Shown in pieces: positions 23,816 through 37,658 of a DNA stretch of 64,000 nt. This DNA comes from Phascolomyces articulosus. Lineage: Eukaryota; Mucoromycota; Mucoromycetes; Mucorales; Lichtheimiaceae. The translations under genes were made by a program, and so were the position numbers. The stretch is from assembly GCA_025677815.1 (NCBI GenBank), contig JAIXMP010000028.1, forward strand, positions 186,001 through 250,000, read 5' to 3'. The notes beneath the pieces were generated by a model. It worked only from the letters and a program-made list of their open reading frames with translations, searched no databases and had not been told where the DNA came from. How positions within the stretch are numbered: position 1 is the stretch's first letter; each line of letters starts with the position of its first letter.

Positions 23816-23960
23816 AGTAGAGTGTAGATTTTGTTCTGTTTAATAGATATATAAAAAAAAGAGGGAAAAAAAGAAAAGAGAAAAAGAGTAGGAAAAAAAA
23901 ATAGATACTATAATAAATATTTAAAATGAGAAGATACAAGGTTTAAAATTTGAAAAGGTG

Positions 23961-26900
23961 CTACCATGTGCTATTTAATGTTCCTAATTTATCTTTTGTA
24001 GTTACATTGCCATCAGTATCAGTATATTTAATCTTTTTTCTTCCAGCATCATCAGTTAAGCACAAATATTGGCACGATGATGGACTTTTAATGCGCCAGA
24101 CAATTCCTGTAATGTCATTTACATTAACAACTACATGTTTCGTTGTAGCGTTTTCTGTTCTATAGGGCCAGCCACCAGATTCACTCTCCTCCACTTTATA
24201 CAACTTCGTCATGGCTAATATACTTTTTTTGTTATCAACCTCATAGCAGAAATATGCTAATACTTCTCCAAAATATGTCAGCGGTACCGAGTTCGTCTTA
24301 TTATTACGTTGTCTATTCGTGTTGAGCTCCAAACAGAGCTTAATCACATTATTGGTTTTTAAGGTAGAACCATGCTTGTGAGATGAACCATACACAGTTC
24401 CATGGCGAAGTCCCGTTTTTTTCCCTTGACCATCACTTTTCCACACACGATGTCCGACTTGTACAGAGTCACTTGGCTGAACCTCCACTTCTTTCCTCTC
24501 AAATACTTTGTAATAAAGACGGGTCTAATTAAAGTATATTGTGCTTTATGTCAGTTACTTTATTTATTAAGCCATGTTAGAGGCAAAGAAAATATCTTAA
24601 CATTTGTTCTAATAGACGACTTACCTTTTTGACAACATTAAATTCGTATTTTTTGGATAAGTCTTGTAACGTTTCTTCACTAAATGGTGACCAAAGTTCA
24701 GGACTATCTGGATTATCGTCATCTTCAGAAGTTGAAGTTTCGTTAGGTGCAAGAATATGGAAAGCGGATAAATCCGTTTCTTCATATTCATCATTGCTAA
24801 TTCGATTACTACGTCTTTCTGATGCAAGACTGAGCATTTCGTTTGCTATATAATATATAAAAGGGTTAGTATTACATTAATATGAATAAATTCATATTAA
24901 CCTTAAACATTGTTTACCAGCATTTGCCCCAGGATATCGTCTTGAAGTGATACGTGATTTAATCCCTCCAATCGCACGTTCTTGTGCAAATGCGCTGTAA
25001 TATGTCAATGGACCCATTTTAATGATGTTGTATGGTAAGTGGGTTAAATGATGTTCTGTAATCGTAAATATCTTCGGTGCAATGAGTTTGGCCTCAGTCT
25101 GATCCATCAACCATTTATGCCAATCTTCGATTACTTGTTCGAGTTCTTTGATATCCGTTTTTGTAACTGAACGACTAGATCCAATTTGGACTATTCTGGA
25201 TAATGTTAAAATTGCAGTACGATTTCTACTTGGAATGAAATCTGCAATAATTGTTGGAAGTAAGAAGAGCAAAAAGTACATGTAGTCTACAGCTCGATAA
25301 CCGTTTTTGCTAATGCTATTTGTTGATATTTCATTGATAGCACAAGAAAAGTTTGATGGCTGGGTTGTTGTGGCTTCCTTTATCCATTCGTTGACATCTT
25401 TTAGGTCGGCGTTGCTCAAAAACAAAGGGCCTCGTTCATCATCACCGTCATCGTCATTGTCCTTTTTTTTAGTGTTTTTTTGCATCTTTTTTCCCTTCTT
25501 CGTCAGGCTATGTTTTAAGTTGCCTTTTATTGTTTTGTCCGTTTGGTAATCTGTTCCCAAAATCAATTGGACTATTTGCTTCCCAAGGCCATGGTAGAGT
25601 AAATGCATAATATCCAGAACATAGAATGATGAACCATTTTTATGCATTTTTAAAGGACCAAATATGCTTGCACTACTTTGGCCAAGTTCGGGTGCTTTTT
25701 TTGAATAATGGATAGCTTTACGAAATGCAGCAGGGAGACCTCTTGGTTGAAAGTTACGATTGAGTACGTCGAATTTATCAATGAAGCATGTACGGCAACC
25801 ATATCGATGGGAATGACCTGCATGACCACACATTTTGGCAAGTGCCGGCATATCACCTCCAGCAAAGAAAATATGTGCCTTGACCAAAAATTCACCATCT
25901 TTTGTTTGAACTTTCATTCCATGATCTTGAAGGATCTTAAATTCGTCAACTGCTGGTTGTAAAAAACTGGAAAGGTCCACTGGGGATCGGTTTCCGTATA
26001 TTATGCAGGACTGAAGCATATATTTTTGTTCTGTTCTAATTGATGGTGGAAAATTCAAGATAATAAAATGACATATAGTCATTGGGCGATATTTGGTAAA
26101 ACCATCTGTGTATATTCTACAGCAATTGTAAGTTCAGTATCGAAGTAATTTGGTGCAGCTTTTTTATAAGTTTTGCCATCGAATACATCGGTCATTACAT
26201 CGGGATCCATATCTCGGTAGAGGCGATATTGAAGTAATGCACGAGTTTCAGGATCATGAACCAAGAGAGCAAGCTGTTCCAGAATGGATATTTGTTTGAT
26301 AGTGGCTGCAGGTTGTTTAATTATTTCGCCTGATTTGTTACGTTTTTTCACGGTATCTTTTGGTGTTGGGAGTACAATATTGGCATATTTCAGAATCGTC
26401 TCCCTCTTTATACATTTTGCATCTATTGGGACACATGTCGTACTTTTTAAATTTAATTGGAAAGTTTTTGGTTATGTGATTTCGACATTTGTAGTGGGTG
26501 TATAATGGCAGTGGTTGTTGTCCCGGATGAGCGACTGAATCAATATGATCATTGATTACTTTCATTTGTTTATCAAAGTTAACACTTCCCATCTTTGATT
26601 TTTTGGCGATCTCGTATAGTTTTAACGACACATCAACATTGCTAGGTTTATTTTCTTTTGGTAAACGAAATGATACACTCATGGGTGTTCCAGGAGAAAT
26701 GACTAGAAATTTGTGTTAAATCAAACCACTATTTTGGACTTATGATAAACCCACACCTTCTGATACGACGATCTTAACTTACTAATCGATCCATGGCCTT
26801 TATTCTCTTCATCATTGTTTGAAAAATCTCTTTCATCTTCTGTGGAATACTGACAAATTTCAGTGAGCTTTTGCTTTATAGGAAAAGAGTTATTTAGAGT

Positions 26901-27105
26901 TAGAATCTCTCTTATTGACTTTATTTTCTGCTCACTATAAAGCAAATTTTCTACTTTAAACAAGTACCTGCGATTCATTCTCTTCACTTCCACATTTTTC
27001 AAAATGAAGAGTTTTATTAACTTTTCCAACAGAAAGATTTTGATTGAATGATTGATTACACGAAAGACAATGAAATTCCTTAAAATCGTCTGTTGGATTA
27101 GGCAT
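23961..27105 (-). pseudogene. Tnp2-type transposase, six exons with two frameshifts
   Basis: Catalyses cut-and-paste transposition in CACTA elements. Exons: 27105-26968 (C2HC finger, CLSCNQSF...HFEKC), 26873-26783, 26702 to 24918 (core), 24845-24625, and a C-terminal exon starting near 24500 and ending at 23961 with a beta-rich region (FGEVLAYFCYEVD; VVVNVNDITGIVWR). Core motifs: a zinc-knuckle CPNRCKMY...CQYC, TDGFTKYRPM leading to FIILNFPPSIR, GDMPALAKMCGHAGHSHRYG with CRTC, FYVLDIMHLLYHGLG and AFAQERAIGGIKSR. These include the Asp/Asp/Glu positions expected of the family. Two frame changes occur, near 26,370 (after CQYC) and near 26,120 (before YTDGF), with no plausible intron at either. 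This copy is probably inactive unless these are sequence errors. Confidence 0.85.
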
Positions 27106-27297
27106 TGTGATTTAAAAGAATTGAGAATTAAAAAAACAAACTTATTTGAATGATTGGAGCAGTTGTAAAATAATATTATTATTAGACTTATGGTTTACAA
27201 AAACTTAAAATAAACTATTCATTGTAAAGAAAAGACTATAGGAAAGTTGTAACGTTGAACAACGCATGAACCCCAACAAGAAGAAACCTGTATGTGG

Positions 27298-27437
27298 GAA
27301 TATTCAGGAAAAAGGATCCTGAAAAAACCTGATTTCAGGTTTATACTTTTAGTGATGGATATAAAATATTCCGGTATCCTGAAATCAGGATTCTGAGTCT
27401 GTAGGTCAGGAAACTTCAGGAAATTTTTTTTACAGTG
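27298..27437 (-). repeat. Right terminal and subterminal repeats of the CACTA element
   Basis: Mirrors the left end: terminal inverted CACTGTAAAAAA at 27426-27437, the same CCTGATTTCAGG palindrome at 27328-27339, and TCCTGAAATCAGGA at 27377-27390, plus several more TTCAGGAAA motifs. Motif density is higher than on the left. Confidence 0.75.
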
Positions 27438-27440
27438 ATT

Positions 27441-29766
27441 CCTTCGCCATTCTCGTTCATTTTATGGTCTATGTGCATGGTAAAGGTTGATTATTTTCTA
27501 GACTTTATTTTGATTCCAGCGAGAAGGCATATTTTTCTTTTGCAATATCTCTTTTACTTCTTTATACATTAATGTTCTTCCTTTGTTATATCATAACTCA
27601 CTGTTTTAAGTTTATATTGATATTTTTTTTAAAAAAAAATTACAGCAACTTGTGATTAAATCATTGTTCTTATTAAACAAAGCTTGATACCTTTTCGAAT
27701 GAACAATTTCGCCTTTTCTTTTTATTTTGTCCTCGAGAATAATATCGCATACGTCTGTATGGTAAAAATAATATACTTATGCTTTTCATAGTTTCGGAAG
27801 AGTGCATGTTGGCATCCATACCATAAATCTCACCATTGTCTCTTCGGGACAACAGTTCGTCCATTTGATTCTAAAACGAAGTGAACACGTGTGACTCTTT
27901 GGATGCTTTACTTTTAGGTAGATGTGAAATCCTTTCCCATCAACCAATCATTTTATCGGGCATTCAGGGTAATTCAACCTTTCGTTCTTTTTGATTACGC
28001 TTTGAAATTCGTACAACCTATCGTCAATAAATATCAGACATGGTAATGTTTTCGTATAATTGATAGAAAATAACTGTTGGTGTACTTTTCCCTCTTTTAT
28101 AATAAACGAAAAAAATAACATAAAAATCACTACTTCAATTAGTACTCTGGTTGTGTTATCAACTATACATACTTTGAATGTTGGCTCCATTCAAGAGGTG
28201 TACAAATCCTGACACACAGTATTAGTAACGATGAATACAGTATACAAAAAATGTAGCCAATAAATTAGAAGTCGACAACCAGTAGTGATGGGTTATGTGA
28301 ATGAAACACTAGAAGAATATTCATATTACATGTCTTGTCGCTGCTTCAAAGGTTAATGAGTTATGGAAATTCTCCAATTGTTATTTGAGACATTTATCCT
28401 ATTATTATAGCTTTCATGGTTAACATATGAAATCTATTTCAGACAAGATGACGAACATTAAGATAGATATTTACATCAATATAGTACCTTGAAGCTAAAA
28501 TCTTCAAGATTTTACTCATTCTTTTTTATCGCATATGTCCAAAATGCAGTGGTCGAGGTTTTCATTTAATTCACGACTGAGCTTTACATTAATATAAAGT
28601 TCGCCTTTATTTTTCTAGTTATTCACAGTAGTAGATGTTGTATACATAGCTTCCATCTTAGTGTTCGGAAAATGATGAACAACGTATACTGTGAATGCAA
28701 TAAGATCTTTTTTACCCCTCAAGATGTTTTCTCGTATTGCTGATTTTCATAAGCTGCTTCCGTTTGATGATGTTGAATTGTATACAACTCACACGATACA
28801 ATGTATTTCAGCTTAGCTTGCATGATCGTTTACTGATATTGTTGGTAAATTCGTTGAAGCTGCCCAAACTCCTTTTGGTCATTCTTTCGATTACTGAACC
28901 AAGTTCACATCCTATTTATTCTGCATCTCATTTATTTTTTCTTAGCCACAAATGAAGGTTTCAGATAACATCACCCCCACATTCGATGATATATGCGTTC
29001 ATTTGCATAGGTGTGCTAAAAAACTTAACAAAATATCATCCTATTCAGTTATATTTATGTATTGGTTGTAGGAGCAAAAAGAAAATAAAAAAAAAAAGCG
29101 ATTCATATAGAAAAAACAATGAAGTACTGCTTCCTAAGGTTGTTTAGATTACATCTTTCTATGATTCCAAAAACGGACCGATCGTAGTCAGATCCATTAC
29201 TATCTTTTGTTCTCTATTTGGCATTTTTAAACCAAAAGATTCTATAGTTGGAACGAAATCAATTGTTGTCGATTCCATTTTTACAGATTTAGCTGCTATA
29301 TACTACCATGAAAGGAAACATAATGTAGATTATAACTCATTAATTCATAAAAGTCAGTAAAAAGAGTGATTGGCTGATGTGTATTTTACAATATATCCCT
29401 ATCACTGAGAATGAAAATGGCAATTATCGGATAAGGACAATTGTCCCACCCAGCCGTCAAACATGGACTATACGTGTATGTAAGCATCAGGGAATAACGT
29501 GGTGCAATATATTAATCCCAAGTTTAAATAGTGTTTATATATGACATTGTCAGAAATAATATAATATATTGGATAATGGGACAAAAAAAAAAGCTTTATA
29601 TATATTTATAGTACAACATTACTTATTGATTATAAAAAAACAGCTATAATTATGATAAAAAAAATATTAATTTACATATAAAAGGTAGTTACATTGGAAA
29701 AAAGAAAGAAAAAATAAATAAAAAGGGGATATATATATAAATATGGGAGTAATTAAACTTTTTCTT
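27441..29766. other. Gene-poor stretch
   Basis: Begins beside the transposon and ends at the MFS gene's stop. Small frames at 27673-27864 and 27948-28190 (minus) and a coding-like run near 28,725-28,800 on plus (RIADFHKLLPFDDVEL) may be relics. None has a recognisable domain, so no gene is called. Confidence 0.5.
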
Positions 29767-31842
29767 TTAAAGTCTATAAATAAATCCACGATCTTCGACA
29801 TCTGTGGGGCCAGTGGATAAATCGGGTCGAGTTTCAGGTGGATTGTTCTTTCGTCGCTTGTTTTCCATACCCATAGTAACTCTGTTAATAATAAAGCAAA
29901 CAAATGCAACGGCATTACCAACAGTGAAGACGATAGGACCAGTCAAATAACGAGGAGCCTAATAATATACATTGAATAATAATAATAAGTCAGTATGCTA
30001 TTAGATATTATCTTAGTGGTATTTCTTTCTCATAAAAAAAAAAGACACATACCTCATGTTCCAACATGACAAGAGGACCAATGAATTGACCAACAGTGGT
30101 ACCAGCAACATAGACACTGTTGTAGAAAATCTTCTTACTGTAACCACTGACATTATTACCAATGGTAGCAGCCAAAAGTGCACTAGCACCGGACATACCC
30201 CAACTGAGATAGTAACCAGCCAATTTGACAGGTCCATCTTCAACAATGGTCAAGATTAAGCAGCCTGCTGCACTAATCACACACATAAGCATACCCACAT
30301 AGGCGATTTGACCAACTTTACGAGCAAGGATGGAACCCACCAAACTGAAAATACATGCACAAGCGCCACCAGGGATCTTGAGCAAAATCGATTGTGTAGG
30401 CTAATTATTTAGGCGAACAACGATGTTATTACTTTTAGCATATGGACTTGCTTAATTTTTTTCTTTTTTTTTTTTTAATAGAAAATTAAAACTTACAGTG
30501 AAATCACCAAGGGTACTAATTAATTGAGCACTGAAAACCAAAAGACCACCATTTTGCATATTCAAACCAACGGCAGCGATAAAAATCAGATAAAGACGAG
30601 CTTCTTTCAAAGCTTCAACAAAATGGGGCCAATGAACTTTCTTAGTACGTACGACAGCATTGTCTCTGGTACGACGGTCAACAATTTCATGTTCTTCTGG
30701 AGTTAATCGAAGTAACCAAGATCGAGGGTTATCAACAAGGAAAAAGAAGCATAAAATACCCAAAGATACAGTAAGAGCACCAAAGATAATATGATTCCAT
30801 CTATAGATCACGTTCAATTATTATTAATTATGCAAATCTATTTTCACATCTACCATAAAAAAAAAGACTATGATTCTCACCTCCACATAGCAATACCACG
30901 ACGATTTCCCATGTTGGATACACCGACAGCAACAAAATTGCCGAGCACGGAACCAATACCCTGACACATTGTAGCAATGCCGAAATATAAGGTTTGTTCT
31001 TCGCGGCGATACAAGTTGGCAATAATAATGTATATACATGGTAGACACGTTGCTTCAAATAGACCAAGTAAGAAACGAAGAGCAGCAAGTTCTGAAAAGG
31101 TATTACCCATTGCCGTAAACAACATAACCTAGAAAGATACGTCAAGACACGTCATAAATAATAGAGAATGTGTAGGTTAGTAAATGTATAAACTTTCCCA
31201 TGGTAAAAATTTTATGCAGATCGGGGAACAGATCAAGATTAAACTTATGTACTACTACAGCCAGCGAAAATAAATTACTTACCGCACCCCAAATAACAAT
31301 CATCACACCGAGGTATCGACTGATAGGGAATTTTTGAACAAGAATTTGGTTGGGGATTTGAAAGACCAAATAACCCAAGAAAAAGATACTACCAAGCCAA
31401 CTGAATTGTGAACCTCGAATACCAGTGTCTTGATAAATACCCAAAACGGCAGAAATAGCGAGAGCTGATTTATCGGCGAACTATTTTGATTATTGTTGTT
31501 GGTATATAGTTGAGTTTTTATAAGAAAAAAAAATAGATATATTTAGATACTATTGTTGATCCGCTACTGCGTATTGTTGAATGTTGGGATAATAGTGACT
31601 TTTTTTTTTGGAGATGTTGTTGTATTATTATAGATGATTACCTGAACCATGACAATGGTTGTCATGAACGGCAAAAATGTCCATCCAACTTTTCGAACAT
31701 ATCTTTCTTCTTCTTTTGTTTTGACATAAGGACCTACAGGAGAGATATCACTACCACCCTTTTCCATGTCACTCGAACTGTTGTCGGGTGAAACAGTATC
31801 TGCATGGACTACTTCGGCTTTTTCGTCCTCTTTTCGATTCAT
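29767..31842 (-). CDS. MFS transporter, anion:cation symporter (allantoate permease-like)
   Basis: Six exons: 31842-31642, 31480-31283, 31128-30881, 30800-30497, 30400-30053 and 29958-29767. All junctions are GT-AG with agreeing phases, giving 496 residues. A 60-residue cytosolic N-terminus precedes about 12 hydrophobic helices. Features of the Dal5/Tna1-type family: FADKSALAISAVLGIYQDTG in the first loop, SWLGSIFFLGYLVFQIPNQI in helix 2, RFLLGLFEATCLPCIYIIIA in helices 4-5, and the central loop NPRSWLLRLTPEEHEI followed by VHWPHFVEALKE. The C-terminal half has GYSKKIFYNSVYVAGTTVGQ. Such carriers import carboxylate-type nutrients (allantoate, nicotinate, pantothenate and similar) at the plasma membrane; the exact substrate cannot be assigned. 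Confidence 0.92.
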
Positions 31843-34800
31843 GAGTATTATAATTGATATATATATATGTAGGTTTTTTTTTAAATAAGTAGAATGGTTA
31901 TATAGAAAAGAATTAAAAAGTTAATTATTTATAAAAAGAAAAGGGACAAGTAGGATCATGGCCCCTTTATATACAAAGTAAAAAGGGAAAAAAATCGCGA
32001 AACATTTCACACAGACTAGGTGCTTTTTGTCATAAATGTTCCCGCGGTCGGTGTATAGATTGAACTATCCAGTAAGAAGGAAGGAAGTGAACCAAGGGAA
32101 GGAAGGGTCGAGAGATACGTTAAAGAGAGAGAGAGAGAAAGTGATTGAGTGGGTAGATTGAGTGGTAATAATAAGTGTGGTAATAAAACAATCCAATGAA
32201 AATACTGAAATAGATTTTTCAGAATTCTGTGTCGCACTTTTAAAAAATCACAAACGATACGGCATGAAAAATCCGTTTTGATTCTGTTGTAATGTTATCA
32301 TTGTCAATTCATAAGTCAAATCTATTTCACTTTAATGAATCTATCATAATATTTTTCCTTTTAGATTAAAACATTGTAATGTGTGAATATTATTATTATT
32401 TCCATACTATTCTCAAAATAAAAATATGCCCAGAAACAGCAGGTGGCAATTGTATAACAACCCATTTATAATAGAATAGTCATCATCCAGTTAAAGTAAA
32501 AACATAAAAACAGATAGTGGTCAAAAATAGTAAGAGCGTGAGAAGTCATTATATCTTTCCTAAAACAAATGTTTTTTTTTATTAAGAAAAAAGGAATTAC
32601 ACAAAGTGAATTTCTTGAGGAAATCCAAAAGAAAGTATATTTCAATACTTTTTTTGACAGGTTTAAAAAAAGAGTAAAAAGGAACTTTAACCAATGGAAA
32701 TAAATCATGAATGATTCTAAAACCTTCAACATTTGTAATCTTTTTTAGTTTTGATCTCAATATTGTACACGGTTCATCATAAAACTTTATGCAAACAACA
32801 ATCAGTTTACTTTCCCCACATCTTCTTTGGCTTCTCTCTCCCCCACACCCACTAACCCATATTGTATATTGTCCGTTTTAATGCACCATTCATTAAAGTT
32901 TGGTGTCTGTGATACCTTCTCTCCCATTTTGGTCACTGATCGAAAACTCGGTAAATATTCTTCATCAGCATCTCTCCCACACTTTTTTTACACCCGCCAT
33001 CAATGGATATTCTTCTTGTTCGGTTGACAGGTTTTATATATATATATATAAACAATATTGAATGATTTTTTTTAAGAGAGCGAAAAAATAGATAGATAAT
33101 GAAGAACTTTTCCTCCCCAACGAAAAAGAAAAACCTCATTTTTCGAAATGAGACAAGATCAATAAGCAAAATAAAATGGGTCATCTTTTAGATTTGATAA
33201 AAAAAAACCAAATGTAATTCCATTTCCCAGGCTCCTCATTCATCACCCAAAAGTTGCTGGTTTTTTTTTTCTCCTTACATTGTTCACGAGTTTTGGAATT
33301 GTACTCGGCTTACTTTACGATAATAGGTTACTTTCATTTTTTGATATTCCATAATCATTAGTACAAAGCCACATCCTCAATTAAGTGAGTTTTTATAATT
33401 ATTTGTAACTCCTTGATGATGATGAAAAATCGACTCAGATTGGTTTATTCGTTATTGATATATGAATATATATGTAAACAGCCAAGCATCAATGATTCGA
33501 AAACAAATCTATTAATAAAATGATACACACAGCTAAAAGATTTATTATTACCACATTTTTTTTGTGGTCGAGTGGGTGTATGTAATGTGTGTGTATGTTG
33601 TACGATGGTTTGAAAGATCTGGAATCTCACAATTTAGATATATGATCCATGTGATCGTATGAGGGATACATGATGTTTCATAAAAAAAAAAAAACTTCTG
33701 TTGAGAGAAACTTTTTAGGGTCGTGCGTCGTGAATTCAAGAACTTTATTATACACATATTTATCCTTTCTATTATTGGTTGCTTACACCACCTCTCCTGT
33801 CATTTTTTTTTTCGATATAATTCATCTAATCACACCCATGATCTGATATTTTCTGTGAATTTCAAATTATCACAATAATCATATATAAATTTGACCATTG
33901 TCCATATAGTAAGTTCGTATGATAGAATGAACATCGGTCATTTTGTAAAAAGGAAGAAATACTATATCGATTTCTCACACTCATAGATATGCCAAGATGA
34001 TTGTGCGCAATAGCAAACAAGAATATGATAGGGAATGAGTAGTGCCACTTTATTTCTTTTTTTTTTTTTTTCGTAGAATCACAATACGTCACTGCCGGTC
34101 GGTTCAATATTCCTTTTTGAATTGGGAGAGTTCGATCTAGATTGTATAACCCAATATGACTCTAGGATTCACCATAACTTTGATAAAACCAACAACCTGA
34201 CTATAATTACTATTGCCTTTTTTTTTCTCGCATGTGGCTTTCAAACCATCATAGAATGTTTGGAAACAAGTCAAAATGATGCAAGTTTAATTATTATCTT
34301 TATATTTGAGATAGCAATCATCTCTTCTGATTACCATTTTAAGAGTGAAGAAGCTCATTAAAAAAAAAGAGACAATAGTTTTTTATTTTTACTATCAATC
34401 TAATTCCTTTATTATGCTTTTGTTGCTATAATTGATACAATAAAATTAACGATCTAGATATTTTCATTCTTTTAAACAATAATGTTATCTTTTGGATGCT
34501 ATTTTTTTTAAAAAAAATGATGATGATAGAGGGTGTATAATTATTTATTAGTGTTTAATTCAGAAGTATACCGCATAGCCGGTGTTTATTTGCCAATGTC
34601 GCCAACAATGTGGTACGTTGTAACTGTATGGAGTATATATTAGCTGAGCTTCTCTTGTCGGCCGAAAGTATGTGAAAATGATTACAAATACTCTAAACCA
34701 ATAAGCAAGCCGTCGTCTTTTCCTTTTTATCAAATTCAAGTTGTTTGAGGCGAAGGACATGTTTTCATCATAATATCTTTTTTTTTCTCCTCTTGATATC

Positions 34801-37487
34801 ATCTATTATCCATAGTAACAACTAACAGTAATAATGATGTTACCTTCCCAACCACATTTTGTCCCCCCCGTCGCCATGGGAAATTTAATACAAGATCGTC
34901 GATGTCAATAGATAACGTGATGACAGTATGTCTGTGTGTGTGTAATTTTTTTTTTCAGATCTCGTTTTTTGTTGTTCTTTTAAATTAGCACAGAAAGAAT
35001 ATAGTATAGGTATTATGAAAAGCTTATTGATTACTGTCTTTGATAATAATATATGTTAATGAACTTGTAAAAACTCTTGCTTCCTGAAATCCGGGGTCCT
35101 CGATCGATTCGTGTACGTGGAAATGAATAATTTATTTCTTATGATCCACTGATGAGATTCACAAAATAATTTATGAAGTATTTAATAAACAGGATATATA
35201 ACTATATAGCATATGAAATCTATGTATACAAGTAAATTTATAGCAATTAAAAGCTGATTTTTGGGCATTGAATACTATTTATTTGATCCTAAAACACCAC
35301 GAGCTTTTCTTCTTCTTCTTCTTCTTGATTTACTTATATTACTACATTATTGGGCACTGTATAGCAACAACAACGTTTAAAAATATGAAACATATCACAC
35401 TACTATATCTGTAAGCATATAAATATGCTATTTCATTAAGAAAGATCAATATATCAACATCCTCCCTCTAGGGATCAAAATCTCCTCATTTTTTTACACA
35501 CTAACCAAAACATTGTTTATTCAACTGGATTTTCCGACTTTCCGTTATTATTATTATTATTATGAAAGCATAAATAACTTCCGAATATCAGCAAGGGAGC
35601 ATCCAAAATGAGCTTATACATTATATAGAAAGAGCTTAGTTTATGGCAAGAAGATAGAAATTGGCGGTGCATTTTTTGTTCATACATCTTTTTTTCCCCT
35701 TCATATTCTCTTTAACTTATAGATCCGAGTTGATTTTACGTAATAAAAGAGAACTGTGGAAAACAATATTATTTGATGTTTGTGTTCATGATTGCTTGGC
35801 ATAATAATAACGATTGTACAGGAACATGGTTGAGTGAAAATTTTGTAAACAAATAGAGTGATAGCAGGTATCGGAAAGTTGAAAGAGGAAAGAGAGAGTC
35901 GGGTATGTTTTATGATGCTAGAAGAAAAAGAAAATACAAGGGAACTCCTTTTTAATATATTTACTATCGTGTACTTATAGTGTGAACTATTATAAGAAAA
36001 ATAATAACCGTTAAATACACGATGAATGATAATGTGCCAACTTTATTCCATCATATAATATGCACATAATACTATCGGGCATCATCACCGCTGAGTGAAT
36101 AAACAGAGATATTCACATTGAAGTACTATGAACATGATAATTGTAGTAATCATCATTGTTATTTTTCCTACCTGCTATCAAAGGTTCTTATTTTTGTACG
36201 AAATGAAAAATTTTACAGCAAACATATATTATTCAAAGAAGTTGTAAGCATTATAGATATATTATTATTACATATATAATATTCTAAAAAAAGTATTGTT
36301 CAATCTTTCAGCAAATTCCTCTATCCTTGTTACAATACTTTAATAATAATAAAAAGAGCTATTTGTATCCCCTGCTGTATTATTTTCTTTATACAGGAAT
36401 ATTTTCTTAACGCGGTATGCTGTCGAACATATTCAAAACGTGACAGGACAGAGTTGTATTAATAGATAATATTCTCGGAACGATATTGGATTACCAAACT
36501 CCTAATTTTGTTACTGCCTAATTATGCTACTACATGGAAATATTTTTTTTGATTTATTTCGTTAGGTCACATGGAGAATGATAACGATGGAAAATGGAAA
36601 GTACATGTCATTGAAAAAAAAAATTGAAAAGGAGCTAGTTTATCAATTAAGTTACCATATTGTGTTCACTTATAGATTGGTAAAACTCTTGGCATCTCTC
36701 CGTTATTAAATGAATATCCACAAATGAAGTAATTTTCAGTAAAAGGATATCATTACATAAGGTCGTAGACATGTTATTCATGGAAAAACAGTAAATTTAA
36801 AAAAGTAGGAAGGAAAGAAGATTACTTTATGGATTTCTAAAGATATTATTTTCCTTTTTGTGAGATTCCGAGTATAAAATTGGATCATTCTAATGATTGG
36901 GGTTAGATTGATCTTATATACTGAAATATTTGACCATATATCTTATTAACAACTTGATGCTCACTATGAGAGTTATTCAAGCCAACAAATGCTTTAGCTA
37001 TTTATCTATCTTCTTTACCAGAGCGATGGGAGTTCTCTTTATATGACGGGGCAGTTCAAATTGATAAAAAAAACGTCAGTTCTATCAAAATGGTTTTTGG
37101 AACAAATATATTCACGGATCCAGTATCCTTCTTGATCCCTCAAAAAGCTCATCGTTATTAAGCCCATCCACTTCAAATAGTTTTTGGAGGACAAAGAATA
37201 CAATAATATATGTGCCAAAACGATTTCGTACATGGTATAATAGACCTGTTGTTCGGCTTAATCAGTTATTTGATCAATTATGCACCTTTAGTTTATGCTA
37301 GGTCAAATGGGGTAATCAGAGATATCCATGTTTGATCGTTTGTCCGCCTACTTATTGTGTCGGTCGTCATTCATTTATACAAATGAAATATATTGTCGAC
37401 CTGTCACAAATTGGGAGTTTGCCTATTATTATGACACATCAGATTGTCATATCATTTGTCTCATTTCAATACATGCAGTGCTACATC
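31843..37487. other. 5.6-kb gene-free stretch
   Basis: AT-rich spacer upstream of the MFS gene. It includes a short (GA)n tract near 32,124 and (TA)n at 33,037-33,050. Open frames such as 32827-33027 or 34122-34361 are short, hydrophobic or low-complexity and show no motif. I see no gene here. Confidence 0.6.
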
Positions 37488-37575
37488 CACCATAAAAAAT
37501 GTTTTGGCCGAATTTTGGTCGACAGAAGTGTTTTCTGCCAAATTCGGCCAAAAGCTCAAATCTTTTTTTATGGTG
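37488..37575. mobile_element. 88-bp foldback (MITE-like) element
   Basis: The outer arms CACCATAAAAAA and TTTTTTTATGGTG and the inner arms TTTTGGCCGAATTTTGG and CCAAATTCGGCCAAAA form an almost continuous stem. It is interrupted by a small bulge and has a central loop of about 20 nt. Flanks (ACATC on the left, TCATC on the right) are not a clean duplication. The GGCC-containing stem is striking in AT-rich DNA. A small non-autonomous inverted-repeat transposon is the best explanation; a structured transcript is the alternative. Confidence 0.55.
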
Positions 37576-37658
37576 TCATCATGGAATTCAAGCAATGTTA
37601 AATAAGGAAACAATAATACCTGAAATTTCGAAAAGATTAAAGCCTGACTAAAATTTAT

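Larger units (their letters stand above)
22388..27437 (-). mobile_element. CACTA/EnSpm-superfamily (Plavaka/Tnp2-like) DNA transposon, complete ends
   Basis: A 5,050-bp element begins CACTGTAAAAAA at 22388 and ends with its reverse complement at 27437. It is flanked by the 3-bp direct repeat ATT (22385-22387 and 27438-27440). CACT(A/G) ends and 2-3 bp duplications define CACTA elements. Subterminal zones carry repeated CCTGA/TCAGG motifs. Both internal genes read on the minus strand: a Tnp2-type transposase (27105 to 23961) and a coiled-coil accessory protein (23815 to 22663). Ends and duplication are intact, but the transposase frame has two apparent frameshifts, so this copy may be non-autonomous. 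Confidence 0.88.

Noticed and set aside
34560..34802. Minus-strand 80-codon frame in the 31.8-37.5 kb gap
   Set aside because: No motif, no partner exon, and composition equals the surrounding AT-rich DNA.
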